A DNA stretch of 64,000 nucleotides. Origin: SIG587 sp045531585 (GTDB taxonomy: Bacteria; Bacillota; Clostridia; Oscillospirales; Acutalibacteraceae). Position 1 is the first letter of the stretch, and each line of letters starts with the position of its first letter. A model generated the notes under the pieces. It had not been told where the DNA came from. It did not search any database and was given only the letters and a program-made list of their open reading frames with translations. Shown in pieces: positions 1 through 8,412 of this stretch. A program made the translations under genes and the position numbers. The stretch lies in contig JAZSEH010000006.1 in NCBI GenBank assembly GCA_045531585.1, positions 1 to 64,000 on the forward strand, written 5' to 3'.

Positions 1-2
1 AA

Positions 3-110
3 CTTTCTGTACATAACAGAAAATACAATAATTTTCCTATGCGTCCTCTTAATTGGAAATCTCCTGCTGATTTTTTAAATGCTTTTCTTATTAATGGCGA
101 AGTTTTCTAA
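3..110 (+). pseudogene. C-terminal tail of a DDE-type transposase (partial at window edge)
   Basis: An open frame enters from the left edge and stops with TAA at 108-110. The last residues include YNNFPMRPLNWKSPADFLNAF, which resembles the C-terminal end of integrase-core (rve_3/IS30-like) transposases, where a Y-N-x-x-R-P-L-x-W-K-S-P motif is common. Only about 35 codons are visible, so the IS family cannot be assigned. It lies 8 bases before the broken IS200-type TnpA, so the edge holds nested or abutting IS debris. It could also be the intact end of a gene lying mostly outside the window. Confidence 0.4.
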
Positions 111-118
111 TTTTGTAA

Positions 119-550
119 CACATCATTGACAAACCTACACACATAGTTTTTGCGCCAAAGTATCGACGAAAAGTTTTTTATGAGGACAAAAGGTTAGAAA
201 TAAGGGAAATATTAAGAAAACTTTGCGAATGGAAAGGTGTAGAAATAGTAGAGGGTGAAGTGTGCCCAGACCATATACATATGCTGGTAAGTATCCCGCC
301 CAAAATGAGCATTTCAGGGTTTATGGGATATTTAAAAGGAAAGAGCGCACTTTTAATATTTCAAAAGTGGGGTAATATGAAATTCGCGTACCGAAATCGC
401 GAATTTTGGTGCAAGGGATATTACGTCGATACCGCGGGTAAAAACACAAAAGCTATAAAAGAGTATATATCAAACCAATTAAAGCACGATAAGGAAACAG
501 ACCAATTAAGTCTTTTCGACCCGCGGGACCCATTTATGGGTAGTAAGTAG
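119..550 (+). pseudogene. tnpA: IS200-type Y1 transposase TnpA, N-terminally truncated
   Basis: The frame 119-550 reads THIVFAPKYRRKVFY, then a CEWKGVEIVEG segment, the HUH motif HIH in CPDHIHMLVSIPPK, the FMGYLKGKSALLIF segment and a C-terminal AIKEYISNQ helix carrying the likely catalytic tyrosine. These are hallmarks of IS200/IS605 TnpA (REP-type single-strand transposase). Homologues normally carry about 10-15 further N-terminal residues and an ATG; here an in-frame TAA sits at 116-118 and no ATG precedes the conserved block (a GTG occurs only at 260, inside it). I therefore read it as a remnant with both catalytic motifs present but no proper start. Translation from an ATT or ATC near 122-127 cannot be excluded. 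Confidence 0.75.
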
Positions 551-655
551 CAATTGCATGGCTGGCAGGCCAACAAAAAAGCGCACTTGTGCGCCGCCAG
601 TATCGGTTAGGGCTATGCCCGAAAATGAAATAACACCCGCTAGGCGGGTGGATAT
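119..655 (+). mobile_element. IS200/IS605-type element, 5' truncated, with hairpin-rich right end
   Basis: The element consists of a TnpA reading frame lacking its first residues (119-550) followed by a non-coding right end of about 100 bases. The right end contains three short hairpins: GCGCAC-tt-GTGCGC (581-594), GGGC-tat-GCCC (610-620) and CACCCGC-tag-GCGGGTG (634-650). Hairpins near the ends are what Y1 transposases of this family recognise. No left end is visible; sequence before 119 belongs to another reading frame. The element is therefore probably immobile unless helped in trans. The exact right boundary is estimated. Confidence 0.7.
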
Positions 656-661
656 TTATTC

Positions 662-689
662 TTTACTTATAAAATATTTGTGGTATAAT
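662..689 (+). promoter_or_regulatory. Sigma-A-type promoter of the PHP/eutH pair
   Basis: TTTACT (662-667), a 16-base spacer and TATAAT (684-689) preceded by TG at 681-682 (extended -10). It lies just outside the IS right end and 30 bases before the PHP start codon. Confidence 0.6.
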
Positions 690-719
690 GAATTTAAGTG
701 TGAAGCAGGGGCGAAAAAT

Positions 720-1538
720 ATGAATCCATTACAAAATTTACATATTCACTCAACCTATGCTGATGGAAAAGATTCACCTGAAGAAATGGTTTTAAAGGCC
801 ATTGAAAGGGGCTTTGCTTCCATTGGTTTTTCAGAGCATGCGTATATGCCGTTTTCTGATTATCCATATCAAATGACAGTGGAAAAAACGGAGGATTATA
901 AAGCAGAGGTTGGTGCCCTTAAAGAAAAATACAAAAATCAGATAGAAATTTTTTGCGGCTTAGAATTTGATTTGTTTTCACAAGTGCCAACGCAGAATTT
1001 TGATTACATAATCGGCTCGGTGCATTATCTGGATTTTGACGGCAAAAAATTAGGATTTGATAGAGGCGTTGAAGAGGTAAAGGATTATGTTAATAGTAAT
1101 TTTTCGGGCGACGGCTTGCAGTTCGCCGAAAAATACTTTGAAACACTTTTATTGCTGCCCCAAAAACTAAAGGTTGATATACTTGGGCATTTTGATATAT
1201 TGACTAAAACAAATGAATTAAGAAATTTTATGGATACGTCTTCAGAAGAATATTTAAAATTAGGATATGAGGCAATACATAATTTAAAAGGAAAAATTCC
1301 GTTGTTTGAGGTTAATACAGGTGCTATTGCCCGTGGGTACAGAACTACACCTTATCCGCAATTTGAGTTTTTAAAGGAATTTAAAGAATGTGGCTTTGGC
1401 GCGGTTATAACCTCTGATTGTCATGATAAGGAATTTATTGATTGTTATTATAAAGAGAGCAGGGAACTGCTTTTAAATGCAGGATTCAATTCACAATGGG
1501 TTCTTATAAAGGATGGCTTCAAAGAGGTGGAAATATGA
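720..1538 (+). CDS. PHP-domain phosphoesterase, histidinol-phosphatase (HisK/HisJ) family
   Basis: A 272-residue protein. The metal-binding PHP motif LHIHSTYADG is at residues 7-16, followed by GFSEHAYMPF and, near the C-terminus, an SDCHD motif, matching the HisK-type histidinol-phosphatase fold. The family hydrolyses histidinol phosphate or other phosphomonoesters in the cytoplasm. The ATG at 720 is chosen because homology begins there and GGGGCGAAAAA precedes it; the frame stays open upstream to 558 but that part is IS right-end DNA. No other his gene is nearby and the stop overlaps the start of eutH (ATGA), so the real substrate may not be histidinol phosphate. Family call is firm, substrate is not. 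Confidence 0.8.
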   Translation: MNPLQNLHIHSTYADGKDSPEEMVLKAIERGFASIGFSEHAYMPFSDYPYQMTVEKTEDYKAEVGALKEKYKNQIEIFCGLEFDLFSQVPTQNFDYIIGSVHYLDFDGKKLGFDRGVEEVKDYVNSNFSGDGLQFAEKYFETLLLLPQKLKVDILGHFDILTKTNELRNFMDTSSEEYLKLGYEAIHNLKGKIPLFEVNTGAIARGYRTTPYPQFEFLKEFKECGFGAVITSDCHDKEFIDCYYKESRELLLNAGFNSQWVLIKDGFKEVEI

Positions 1539-2623
1539 ATATACTTTCAATTATAATCCTTATTTTTGCCATAATTGGAATCATAGATAAGCTTTTAGGT
1601 AATAAGCTTGGTTTGGGAAAAGAATTTGAAAAAGGCTTCGCTCTTTTTGTTCCAATGGTATTTTCCATGCTTGGAATGCTTGTGATTTCGCCCGCTGTGG
1701 GGATTTGGCTCACACCCTTTTTTGATTGGTTCTATTCGGTTTTTAAAATTGACCCGGCTATTATACCGGCATCACTTTTTGCTAATGATATGGGCGGTAT
1801 GACCCTTGCAAATTCAATATGCAAAACAGAAAGCATTGGGAATTTTTGTGCCTTTGTTGTTTCCTCTATGATGGGGTGTGTAATTTCTTATACCATCCCC
1901 TTTGCACTTGGCGTGGTAAAAAAAGAGCAGCATAAAGATATGTTTTTCGGTTTTCTTTGCGGTATAATAACCATTCCTGTGGGATGCTTTGTGTCAGGCC
2001 TGATTTCCGGTATAAACGTTTTTCAGTTGCTTATAACGCTTTTACCGTTAATACTTTTTTCAGTCCTTTTAGGCGTAATGCTTGTTCTTTTCAAGAATAT
2101 TTGTATTAAAGCATTTGTTTTGTTTGGTCATATCATCAGATGGATCGCTATGCTTGGTCTTGCCTGTGCAATATTTACCTTTATTACAAAAATTGAAATA
2201 TGCAAATATTTTGACAGCTTTGAAAATGCAGCATTCATTTGTGCTAACGCCTGTGTTACACTGTCGGGAGCTTTGCCCCTTATGTTTGTTGTTTCTAAAT
2301 TACTCAATAAGCCCTTTGAAAAAATCGGAAGAAAAATGGGTGTGGATTCATTATCGGCCTTTTCCTTCCTTTCAACACTTGTTACAAACGCAACCACCTT
2401 TAGTTCTATGGAAAAAATGAATAGAAAGGGCGTTGCGCTGAATTCGGCTTTTGCCGTGTCGGCAGCATTTACCTTTGGCGGCCATTTAGCGCTAACAATG
2501 GTATTTAACACCAAATACATCCTGCCCATGATTGTTGGAAAATTAGTTTCCGGAATTTTTGCAATTGCTTTGGCAATGCTTTTGTATAAGGAAGATTCGG
2601 CAGACCCAAAATTTGTGACCTAA
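1535..2623 (+). CDS. eutH: EutH-type ethanolamine permease
   Basis: A 362-residue, strongly hydrophobic protein with roughly ten membrane segments. The stretch ASLFANDMGGMTLA and following MMGCVISYTIPFALG are typical of EutH, the ethanolamine utilisation transporter. The start ATG at 1535 has GAGGTGG seven bases upstream and overlaps the PHP stop codon, implying translational coupling. No eutABC, eutLMNK shell protein or eutVW regulator lies in the window, so this is a stand-alone EutH. It might bring in ethanolamine or a related amine for a pathway encoded elsewhere. The family assignment rests on sequence patterns I recognise over most of its length. Confidence 0.85.
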   Translation: MNILSIIILIFAIIGIIDKLLGNKLGLGKEFEKGFALFVPMVFSMLGMLVISPAVGIWLTPFFDWFYSVFKIDPAIIPASLFANDMGGMTLANSICKTESIGNFCAFVVSSMMGCVISYTIPFALGVVKKEQHKDMFFGFLCGIITIPVGCFVSGLISGINVFQLLITLLPLILFSVLLGVMLVLFKNICIKAFVLFGHIIRWIAMLGLACAIFTFITKIEICKYFDSFENAAFICANACVTLSGALPLMFVVSKLLNKPFEKIGRKMGVDSLSAFSFLSTLVTNATTFSSMEKMNRKGVALNSAFAVSAAFTFGGHLALTMVFNTKYILPMIVGKLVSGIFAIALAMLLYKEDSADPKFVT

Positions 2624-2723
2624 ATTCGTGCAATATACTATTCGCCAACTTTTTGATAAAAATTCGAGTGAATTTAAGACAATAAAAATACAGAAAATAA
2701 TTAAAAAAGAAAGGAGTGAGAAT

Positions 2724-4682
2724 ATGCCGGATAAGTTTATTTTACATTCAAATTATAAACCCACAGGTGACCAGCCACAAGCGATAGATAAGCTTGTGGA
2801 GGGCTTAAACAGAGGATATAAAGAGCAGGTACTGCTTGGCGTTACCGGTTCAGGTAAGACCTTTACAATGGCGAATATTATTGAAAAGGTAAACCGTCCG
2901 ACCCTTGTTCTCGCTCACAATAAGACCCTCGCCGCGCAGTTGTGTTCGGAGTTTAGAGAGTTCTTCCCCGAAAATGCGGTTGAATATTTTGTTTCCTATT
3001 ACGATTACTATCAGCCCGAGGCCTACATTCCGGGAAGCGATACCTATATCGAAAAGGACTCGGCCATTAATGATGAGATAGATAAGCTGCGTCACTCCGC
3101 CACCTGTGCGCTTTCCGAGCGCAGAGACGTAATTATTGTTGCATCGGTTTCCTGTATTTACAGTCTTGGTGATCCTATTGATTATCGCAATATGGTAATT
3201 TCTCTGCGGGTGGGTATGGAAAAATCCCGCGATGAGCTTATTGCCAAGCTGGTTGATTTACAGTATGAACGCAACGATATAAACTTTGTCCGTAATAAAT
3301 TCCGCGTACGGGGCGACGTTGTGGAGGTTTTTCCTGCATACGCCTACGAAAACGCTCTGCGTATTGAATTTTTCGGTGATGAAATTGAGCGTATATGTGA
3401 AATAAATACCCTGACGGGTGAGGTTAAATCTGCACTTATTCATACCGCTATTTATCCTGCATCCCACTACATTATTCCGCAGGATAAAATGTCTGCCGCG
3501 CTTGAGCGTATAGAACAGGAAATGGAAGAAAGGGTGCAGGAGTTTATTGATGCAGGCAAGCTTATTGAGGCTCAGCGCATCCGCCAGCGTACCGAGTACG
3601 ATGTGGAGATGCTCCGTGAAATAGGCACCTGTAAGGGCATTGAAAACTATTCGGGAGTGCTTTCGGGCAGACCCAGAGGCAGTATGCCAACCACCCTGCT
3701 TGATTATTTCCCCGATGATTTTATACTTTTTGTGGATGAATCCCACGTTACCTTACCGCAGGTGAGGGGAATGTACGGCGGTGACAGAGCGCGAAAACAA
3801 AATCTTGTGGATTATGGATTTCGCTTACCCTCTGCCTTTGATAACCGTCCCCTTAATTTTGAGGAATTTTACGGTCACATAAATCAGGCGGTGTTTGTTT
3901 CCGCAACACCCGGTGACTTTGAAATGTCCAAGGTAAAAACCGCTGTAGAGCAGGTTATCCGTCCTACGGGACTGCTTGACCCGCCCATAACGGTGAAGCC
4001 TACACAGGGACAAATTGACGACCTTGTATCAGAGATAAATATCCGCGCCGAAAAGAAGGAAAGGGTGCTTATTACCACCCTAACCAAAAAAATGGCGGAG
4101 GACCTTACCGAATACCTTGAAAACCTGAATATTCGCGTTAAATATATGCACCACGATATTGATACGATGGAGCGTATGGAGATTATCCGCGACCTGCGTC
4201 TTGGGGAGTTTGACGTGCTGGTAGGTATTAACCTGCTTCGTGAAGGTCTGGATATTCCGGAGGTTTCCTTAGTGGCCATACTTGATGCTGATAAGGAAGG
4301 CTTTTTGCGCAGTACAACCTCTCTTATTCAGACCGTTGGCCGTGCCGCGCGTAACGCTCAGGGTCAGGTTATTATGTATGCTGACAGCGTTACCGATTCT
4401 ATGGAGCGAGCCATTACCGAAACCGAGCGCCGCCGTGCCATACAGCAGGCCTATAACGAGGACAACGGCATAATACCCAAGACCATTGTAAAAAATGTTC
4501 ACGAAATAATTGAAATGGGCGCCAAGACCGATAAGGATAAAACTAAAACAAAACTGTCAAAGGGTGAAAAGGAAGCCCTTATTAAGAAGCTCACTGCCGA
4601 AATGCGCGAGGCTGCAAAAATGCTTGAGTTTGAGCATGCCGCCGCAATTCGTGACAGAATTAAGGAACTGAGAGGGGAGTAA
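2724..4682 (+). CDS. uvrB: Excinuclease ABC subunit B
   Basis: A 652-residue UvrB, the normal length. Walker A GVTGSGKT is near residue 40, the YYQPEAYIP hairpin region follows, the DEAD-like DESH box is near residue 340, helicase motif VI (QTVGRAARN) near 540, and a UVR motif ends the protein, where it contacts UvrC. UvrB verifies damage delivered by UvrA and recruits UvrC in nucleotide excision repair. ATG 2724 is selected for its AAAGGAG site; the frame extends upstream without homology. Its usual partner uvrA is not adjacent but begins at 14242 on the same strand. I did not see a clear LexA box in the 100 bases upstream. Confidence 0.98.
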   Translation: MPDKFILHSNYKPTGDQPQAIDKLVEGLNRGYKEQVLLGVTGSGKTFTMANIIEKVNRPTLVLAHNKTLAAQLCSEFREFFPENAVEYFVSYYDYYQPEAYIPGSDTYIEKDSAINDEIDKLRHSATCALSERRDVIIVASVSCIYSLGDPIDYRNMVISLRVGMEKSRDELIAKLVDLQYERNDINFVRNKFRVRGDVVEVFPAYAYENALRIEFFGDEIERICEINTLTGEVKSALIHTAIYPASHYIIPQDKMSAALERIEQEMEERVQEFIDAGKLIEAQRIRQRTEYDVEMLREIGTCKGIENYSGVLSGRPRGSMPTTLLDYFPDDFILFVDESHVTLPQVRGMYGGDRARKQNLVDYGFRLPSAFDNRPLNFEEFYGHINQAVFVSATPGDFEMSKVKTAVEQVIRPTGLLDPPITVKPTQGQIDDLVSEINIRAEKKERVLITTLTKKMAEDLTEYLENLNIRVKYMHHDIDTMERMEIIRDLRLGEFDVLVGINLLREGLDIPEVSLVAILDADKEGFLRSTTSLIQTVGRAARNAQGQVIMYADSVTDSMERAITETERRRAIQQAYNEDNGIIPKTIVKNVHEIIEMGAKTDKDKTKTKLSKGEKEALIKKLTAEMREAAKMLEFEHAAAIRDRIKELRGE

Positions 4683-4684
4683 AA

Positions 4685-6103
4685 ATGCTGTTTTCAAGTC
4701 TTACCTTTTTATTTGCGTTTCTTCCATTGTTTTTTGCTTGCTATTTTCTTTTTAAAGGCAGAAAAGCAAGAAATATAGTGTTGTTTGCTTTTTCTTTGCT
4801 TTTCTATGCTTGGGGGGAGCCCCTTTACATATTCCTTATGCTGTTCTCCCTTACTGCAAACTATTTCCTTGCACGCTGGCTTAACGGGTATCAGGATAAC
4901 CGACGTAAGGCTGTTTTGGTGCTTGCGGTAATAATAAACCTTGCTCTGCTGGGTGTATTTAAGTATACAGGCTTTGGTATTGAGATATTTAACAGTATTA
5001 CAGGCCTTTCGGTGCCTGCTCCTGCCATTGCACTGCCTATTGGTATATCCTTTTATACCTTTCAGATTCTTTCCTACGTTATAGACGTATACAGAGGAAC
5101 GGTAAAATGTCAGAAAAATTGGGCGTTCTTAGGCGCTTATCTTTCTGCTTTTCCTCAGCTTATAGCAGGACCTATTGTTCGGTATGAAACCGTTGAGGAG
5201 GAGCTTACCCAGAGAAAAGAAACCCTAACTGATTTTGCCAACGGACTGCGCCGTTTTATATTCGGCCTTGCCAAAAAGGTGCTTGTTGCTAATACAATGG
5301 CAAGCGTGTGTGATAAGCTGCTTGAGTTTGCTCCCGAACAGCTGGGCGCCCTTGGCGGCTGGCTTGCCGCAATAGCATATACCCTGCAAATATACTTTGA
5401 TTTTTCAGGCTATTCCGATATGGCAATAGGTATGGGCCGTATGATGGGCTTTCACTATCTTGAAAACTTTAACTACCCCTATATAGCAAGCAGTATAACC
5501 GATTTCTGGCGCAGGTGGCATATATCCCTTTCCACCTTCTTCAGGGATTACGTGTATATTCCTTTAGGCGGTAACAGGGTAAAAACCCTGCGCTGGGTAT
5601 TTAATATGGGCATTGTTTGGCTGCTTACGGGTCTTTGGCACGGCGCAAACTGGAATTTTGTGCTTTGGGGCATTTACTATTTTGTATTACTTGTTGCCGA
5701 AAAGCTTATAATTAAGAGGTTTAATATTAAAATTCCCGTGCTTGGTAACGTTGTAACTCTGTTGCTTGTTATTTTAGGCTGGGTGCTTTTCCGTGCGGAA
5801 AATATTTCTCTTGCAGGCGGTTGGATAGCGGCTATGTTCGGCGGTTACGGTGCTTTTGGTACAGGTACCACACAGCTTCCAATAATCTTCCAGCAATGTG
5901 ACGTTAATACCGTGTTTGTTATCACTCTTTTTGCCGCAATGGTGCTTTCAACCCCCATTGCCAAAAGGCTTACCGCGCCCCATGGTGAAAGGGTAACCGT
6001 AATAAACGTGGTAGGCGATGCCATTTGTCTTATCCTTTTATTGCTCTGTATTGCAAACCTTGCATCGGATTCATATAATCCGTTTATCTATTTCAGGTTT
6101 TAG
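4685..6103 (+). CDS. MBOAT-family O-acyltransferase (AlgI/DltB-like)
   Basis: A 472-residue polytopic membrane protein. The block DFWRRWHISLSTFFRDYVYIPLGG near residue 275 and GLWHGANWNFVLWG near residue 318, with the conserved histidine, define the MBOAT family of the AlgI/PatA/DltB group. These enzymes pass an acyl (usually acetyl) group across the membrane to a surface polymer. It starts 2 bases after uvrB, with GAGGGGAG as ribosome site inside the uvrB end, so it could share the uvrB transcript. The next gene encodes a DHHW/SGNH partner, making a two-gene O-acetylation system. The acceptor polymer is unknown. Confidence 0.93.
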   Translation: MLFSSLTFLFAFLPLFFACYFLFKGRKARNIVLFAFSLLFYAWGEPLYIFLMLFSLTANYFLARWLNGYQDNRRKAVLVLAVIINLALLGVFKYTGFGIEIFNSITGLSVPAPAIALPIGISFYTFQILSYVIDVYRGTVKCQKNWAFLGAYLSAFPQLIAGPIVRYETVEEELTQRKETLTDFANGLRRFIFGLAKKVLVANTMASVCDKLLEFAPEQLGALGGWLAAIAYTLQIYFDFSGYSDMAIGMGRMMGFHYLENFNYPYIASSITDFWRRWHISLSTFFRDYVYIPLGGNRVKTLRWVFNMGIVWLLTGLWHGANWNFVLWGIYYFVLLVAEKLIIKRFNIKIPVLGNVVTLLLVILGWVLFRAENISLAGGWIAAMFGGYGAFGTGTTQLPIIFQQCDVNTVFVITLFAAMVLSTPIAKRLTAPHGERVTVINVVGDAICLILLLLCIANLASDSYNPFIYFRF

Positions 6104-6118
6104 AAAGGGGAGACGGTG

Positions 6119-7672
6119 ATGAACGAAAAGAAAAGTTTAATTTATACAAGAGTTTTTCTTGGAATATTTATTGCGCTTTTCCTTGTGGGCGCACTAATTT
6201 CTCCCACTAAAAAACTGCTTACCGAGTTTGGCATAATTGAGGCCGAGGACAGGGCAAACTATATTGACCCCACTGTCCATGAAGGCCCCTTTGCCGAGGC
6301 GCTTAACGCAATTTCCTTCGTACAGGCACAGGTGGATGACACGTATATAAACTATATCCCTTTTTACAATGCTATAGTTGACGGTATTGTTGAGATAAAG
6401 CATAATCTCAATCAGGCCTTTACACAGTGGCTTGGCGAAATGGCAAAAAAACCTCCTGTTCAGGACACGGTGGGTAACACGTCCTCACACACAAGCCAAG
6501 GCCAGAGTACACAGTCGGGAACAACAAGCTCACAGCTTGATACAAATTCCTACCCTATGGGAGGAATAGGCTCGGTTGAAAATGCAGGTGGTGCTCATCA
6601 GGAGGGTAGACCCAACACCTCTCAAACAACGTCGGACACTTCCTCAAAGCCAACCACCTCCACACCACAGGTAAGCAAACCCACCAACGTGGGCGTTACT
6701 GCCAATTTTATAAAAACCAAGGGAAGCTATTCCTTTTTTACCTATGATTTTCTTACCCCGTCGGGTAAGAGCGGTCATTTCCTTGATAAGCTTATAACCT
6801 CTAAGCAAAGTCATACTACGTCACCCTCTATAGCAGGGGCACAGAAAATGAATCGCCTTGCCAAAACGGTGCCGAACGTTAACGTTTATATTTATCTTTG
6901 CACAAGAATAAGCGAGACATCGCTGAGAAATGATTGTATGGGCAGTTATAAGGGCGGTACAAAGGAAAACCTTAACGCGTTTTTAAACGAGCTGGATTCA
7001 AGTATTGGCAGAGACTATTTTAAAATGGATACCCTTGAGGACAGAATAAGCAAGGTGTATTTAACCGACCATCATTGGAATGCCAAAGGACTTGACGAGG
7101 CCTACGGCGAAATTATTTCTATGATGAAAAAGAAAGCTCCCACCATCCCCGCTAAGAGAAACGGAACCTATTACACCGTAAAGCCTAAATATTACGGCAC
7201 CTACGTGAATGATATGACCTCGCTGTTTAACGTCAAGGACTACTGTGAAGAAAATAATCTTTACGACGTTTTTGATTTTTATGATTATTCACTTCCCACC
7301 CATTCTCAAACAGGCGGTGTAAAATTCTCAACTTCAAAGGCAAAATATCTTGCCTCCTCCTTTACAGGAGCAGGGGTAAAGGATTTTTATAACGATTTTT
7401 ACCAATCCGCAAGCTATTATAATTATCCGTCAAATAATACGGGGCGTAATCTTCTTGTTCTTGGAGATTCCTTCTCGGTATCGGTAAATGAACTGTTGGC
7501 ATCCCACTTTGACGAAACCTATTTTATAGATATACGAAGCATTTCAAGCGAAAATCCTCTTAATTTGAAGAGCTTTTGCAGTTTAAACGGTGTAACCGAT
7601 GTTCTTATTTTGCAGAACAGTTACCAGCTAATGTATCTTGAAACGGCAGGAAACTGGGGCAACGTACAGTAA
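6119..7672 (+). CDS. DHHW-domain / AlgX-AlgJ-like SGNH acetyltransferase partner
   Basis: A 517-residue protein with an N-terminal signal anchor (residues about 10-30), a Ser/Thr/Gln-rich linker (about 115-190) and an extracellular catalytic region. LTDHHWNAKG near residue 315 carries the DHHW motif, comparable to the D-x-H-W of AlgX/AlgJ, and LVLGDSFSVSV near residue 448 supplies the SGNH-type serine. Such proteins transfer acetyl groups to polysaccharides using the AlgI-like MBOAT protein encoded just upstream. GTG 6116 is in frame, but ATG 6119 is better placed after GGGGAGA. The protein is followed by a shared terminator with the convergent signalling operon. Target polymer not determinable here. 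Confidence 0.85.
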   Translation: MNEKKSLIYTRVFLGIFIALFLVGALISPTKKLLTEFGIIEAEDRANYIDPTVHEGPFAEALNAISFVQAQVDDTYINYIPFYNAIVDGIVEIKHNLNQAFTQWLGEMAKKPPVQDTVGNTSSHTSQGQSTQSGTTSSQLDTNSYPMGGIGSVENAGGAHQEGRPNTSQTTSDTSSKPTTSTPQVSKPTNVGVTANFIKTKGSYSFFTYDFLTPSGKSGHFLDKLITSKQSHTTSPSIAGAQKMNRLAKTVPNVNVYIYLCTRISETSLRNDCMGSYKGGTKENLNAFLNELDSSIGRDYFKMDTLEDRISKVYLTDHHWNAKGLDEAYGEIISMMKKKAPTIPAKRNGTYYTVKPKYYGTYVNDMTSLFNVKDYCEENNLYDVFDFYDYSLPTHSQTGGVKFSTSKAKYLASSFTGAGVKDFYNDFYQSASYYNYPSNNTGRNLLVLGDSFSVSVNELLASHFDETYFIDIRSISSENPLNLKSFCSLNGVTDVLILQNSYQLMYLETAGNWGNVQ

Positions 7673-7676
7673 TAAG

Positions 7677-7712
7677 AAAACAGGCTTAAGAATTCTCTTA
7701 AGCCTGTTTTTT
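7677..7712. terminator. Bidirectional terminator between convergent operons
   Basis: A perfect 15-base-pair stem (AAAACAGGCTTAAGA at 7677-7691 with its complement at 7696-7710) and U tracts on both strands. It separates the DHHW gene from the minus-strand PP2C gene. Confidence 0.9.
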
Positions 7713-8412
7713 AGTTTACCATTACGGCAATGCTTATATCATCGCTGGTATATTTTGAAAAAATTTCTTTTATATTATCACTTAGTATTTCACTAAGCTT
7801 TTCCTCATCATAGGTATTGGCCCAATCAATAATATTTTTGCAAGCAGGGGCAATGCTTTTTTTCTCGTAATCGTACAAAAGGCTTTCAATTCCGTCACTT
7901 GCAATAATAAAGGCAAAGGGTGCCCCTACATTCCCCACCTTAAAGCGGAAATGCCGCATAGGCTCAGAGCAGGGAAAAAAGAAGGTGGTGTTAACAAGCT
8001 TACCGTTCTCGGGGGCAGAAAGCAGTGTAAGGTTTGCGGTGTTTTGCATTATTGCCACACCGTCACCCATATGACCCACAAGGTATTTTTTTGCGTTACA
8101 CAAAACAAAAATAAGGGTACCGCCTGCACTTTCCTCATACATACCGTACTCCTCAAAGGCGTTATTTATTTGTGAGGTAAAATTATCGGCATCAAAGCTT
8201 TTAAAAATATCGGAATCGGCGTTTTTAAAATAATTTATAACCGTATCAACAATAAGCTGTGCACTGTCCTCGCCGTATTCCTTTGAACCGGCCCCGTCAG
8301 AAAGCACAATAAGCGAGAAATTCTTTCCCTTATAAGCACCCACCGCGTCCTGACAGCCGGTTCCTTCTTCAAGGTGAAGGCTGCCTGTAGCAGTTGCAAA
8401 AGATATCTTCAT
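7711..8412 (-). CDS. PP2C-family (PPM) serine/threonine phosphatase
   Basis: A 233-residue protein carrying the PPM metal-binding motifs in order: CQDAVG near residue 20, VLSDGAGS near 38, GHMGDG near 115, ASDGIE near 174 and SDDIS near 225. All the aspartates expected to hold the two metal ions are present, so it should be active against phosphoserine/threonine. Its ATG overlaps the stop of the VWA gene (TAATG), with AGGTGAT as ribosome site, showing tight coupling. It is the last gene of the five-gene operon and presumably reverses the action of the kinase two genes upstream. Intracellular, with no membrane segment or signal peptide. Confidence 0.88.
   Translation of the reverse strand: MKISFATATGSLHLEEGTGCQDAVGAYKGKNFSLIVLSDGAGSKEYGEDSAQLIVDTVINYFKNADSDIFKSFDADNFTSQINNAFEEYGMYEESAGGTLIFVLCNAKKYLVGHMGDGVAIMQNTANLTLLSAPENGKLVNTTFFFPCSEPMRHFRFKVGNVGAPFAFIIASDGIESLLYDYEKKSIAPACKNIIDWANTYDEEKLSEILSDNIKEIFSKYTSDDISIAVMVN

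Noticed and set aside
558..719. In-frame N-terminal extension of the PHP protein
   Set aside because: The stretch is the hairpin-rich IS200 right end; homology and a ribosome site begin at 720.
2624..2723. LexA/SOS box upstream of uvrB
   Set aside because: No GAAC-N4-GTTC-type palindrome was found in the 100 bases before the start.
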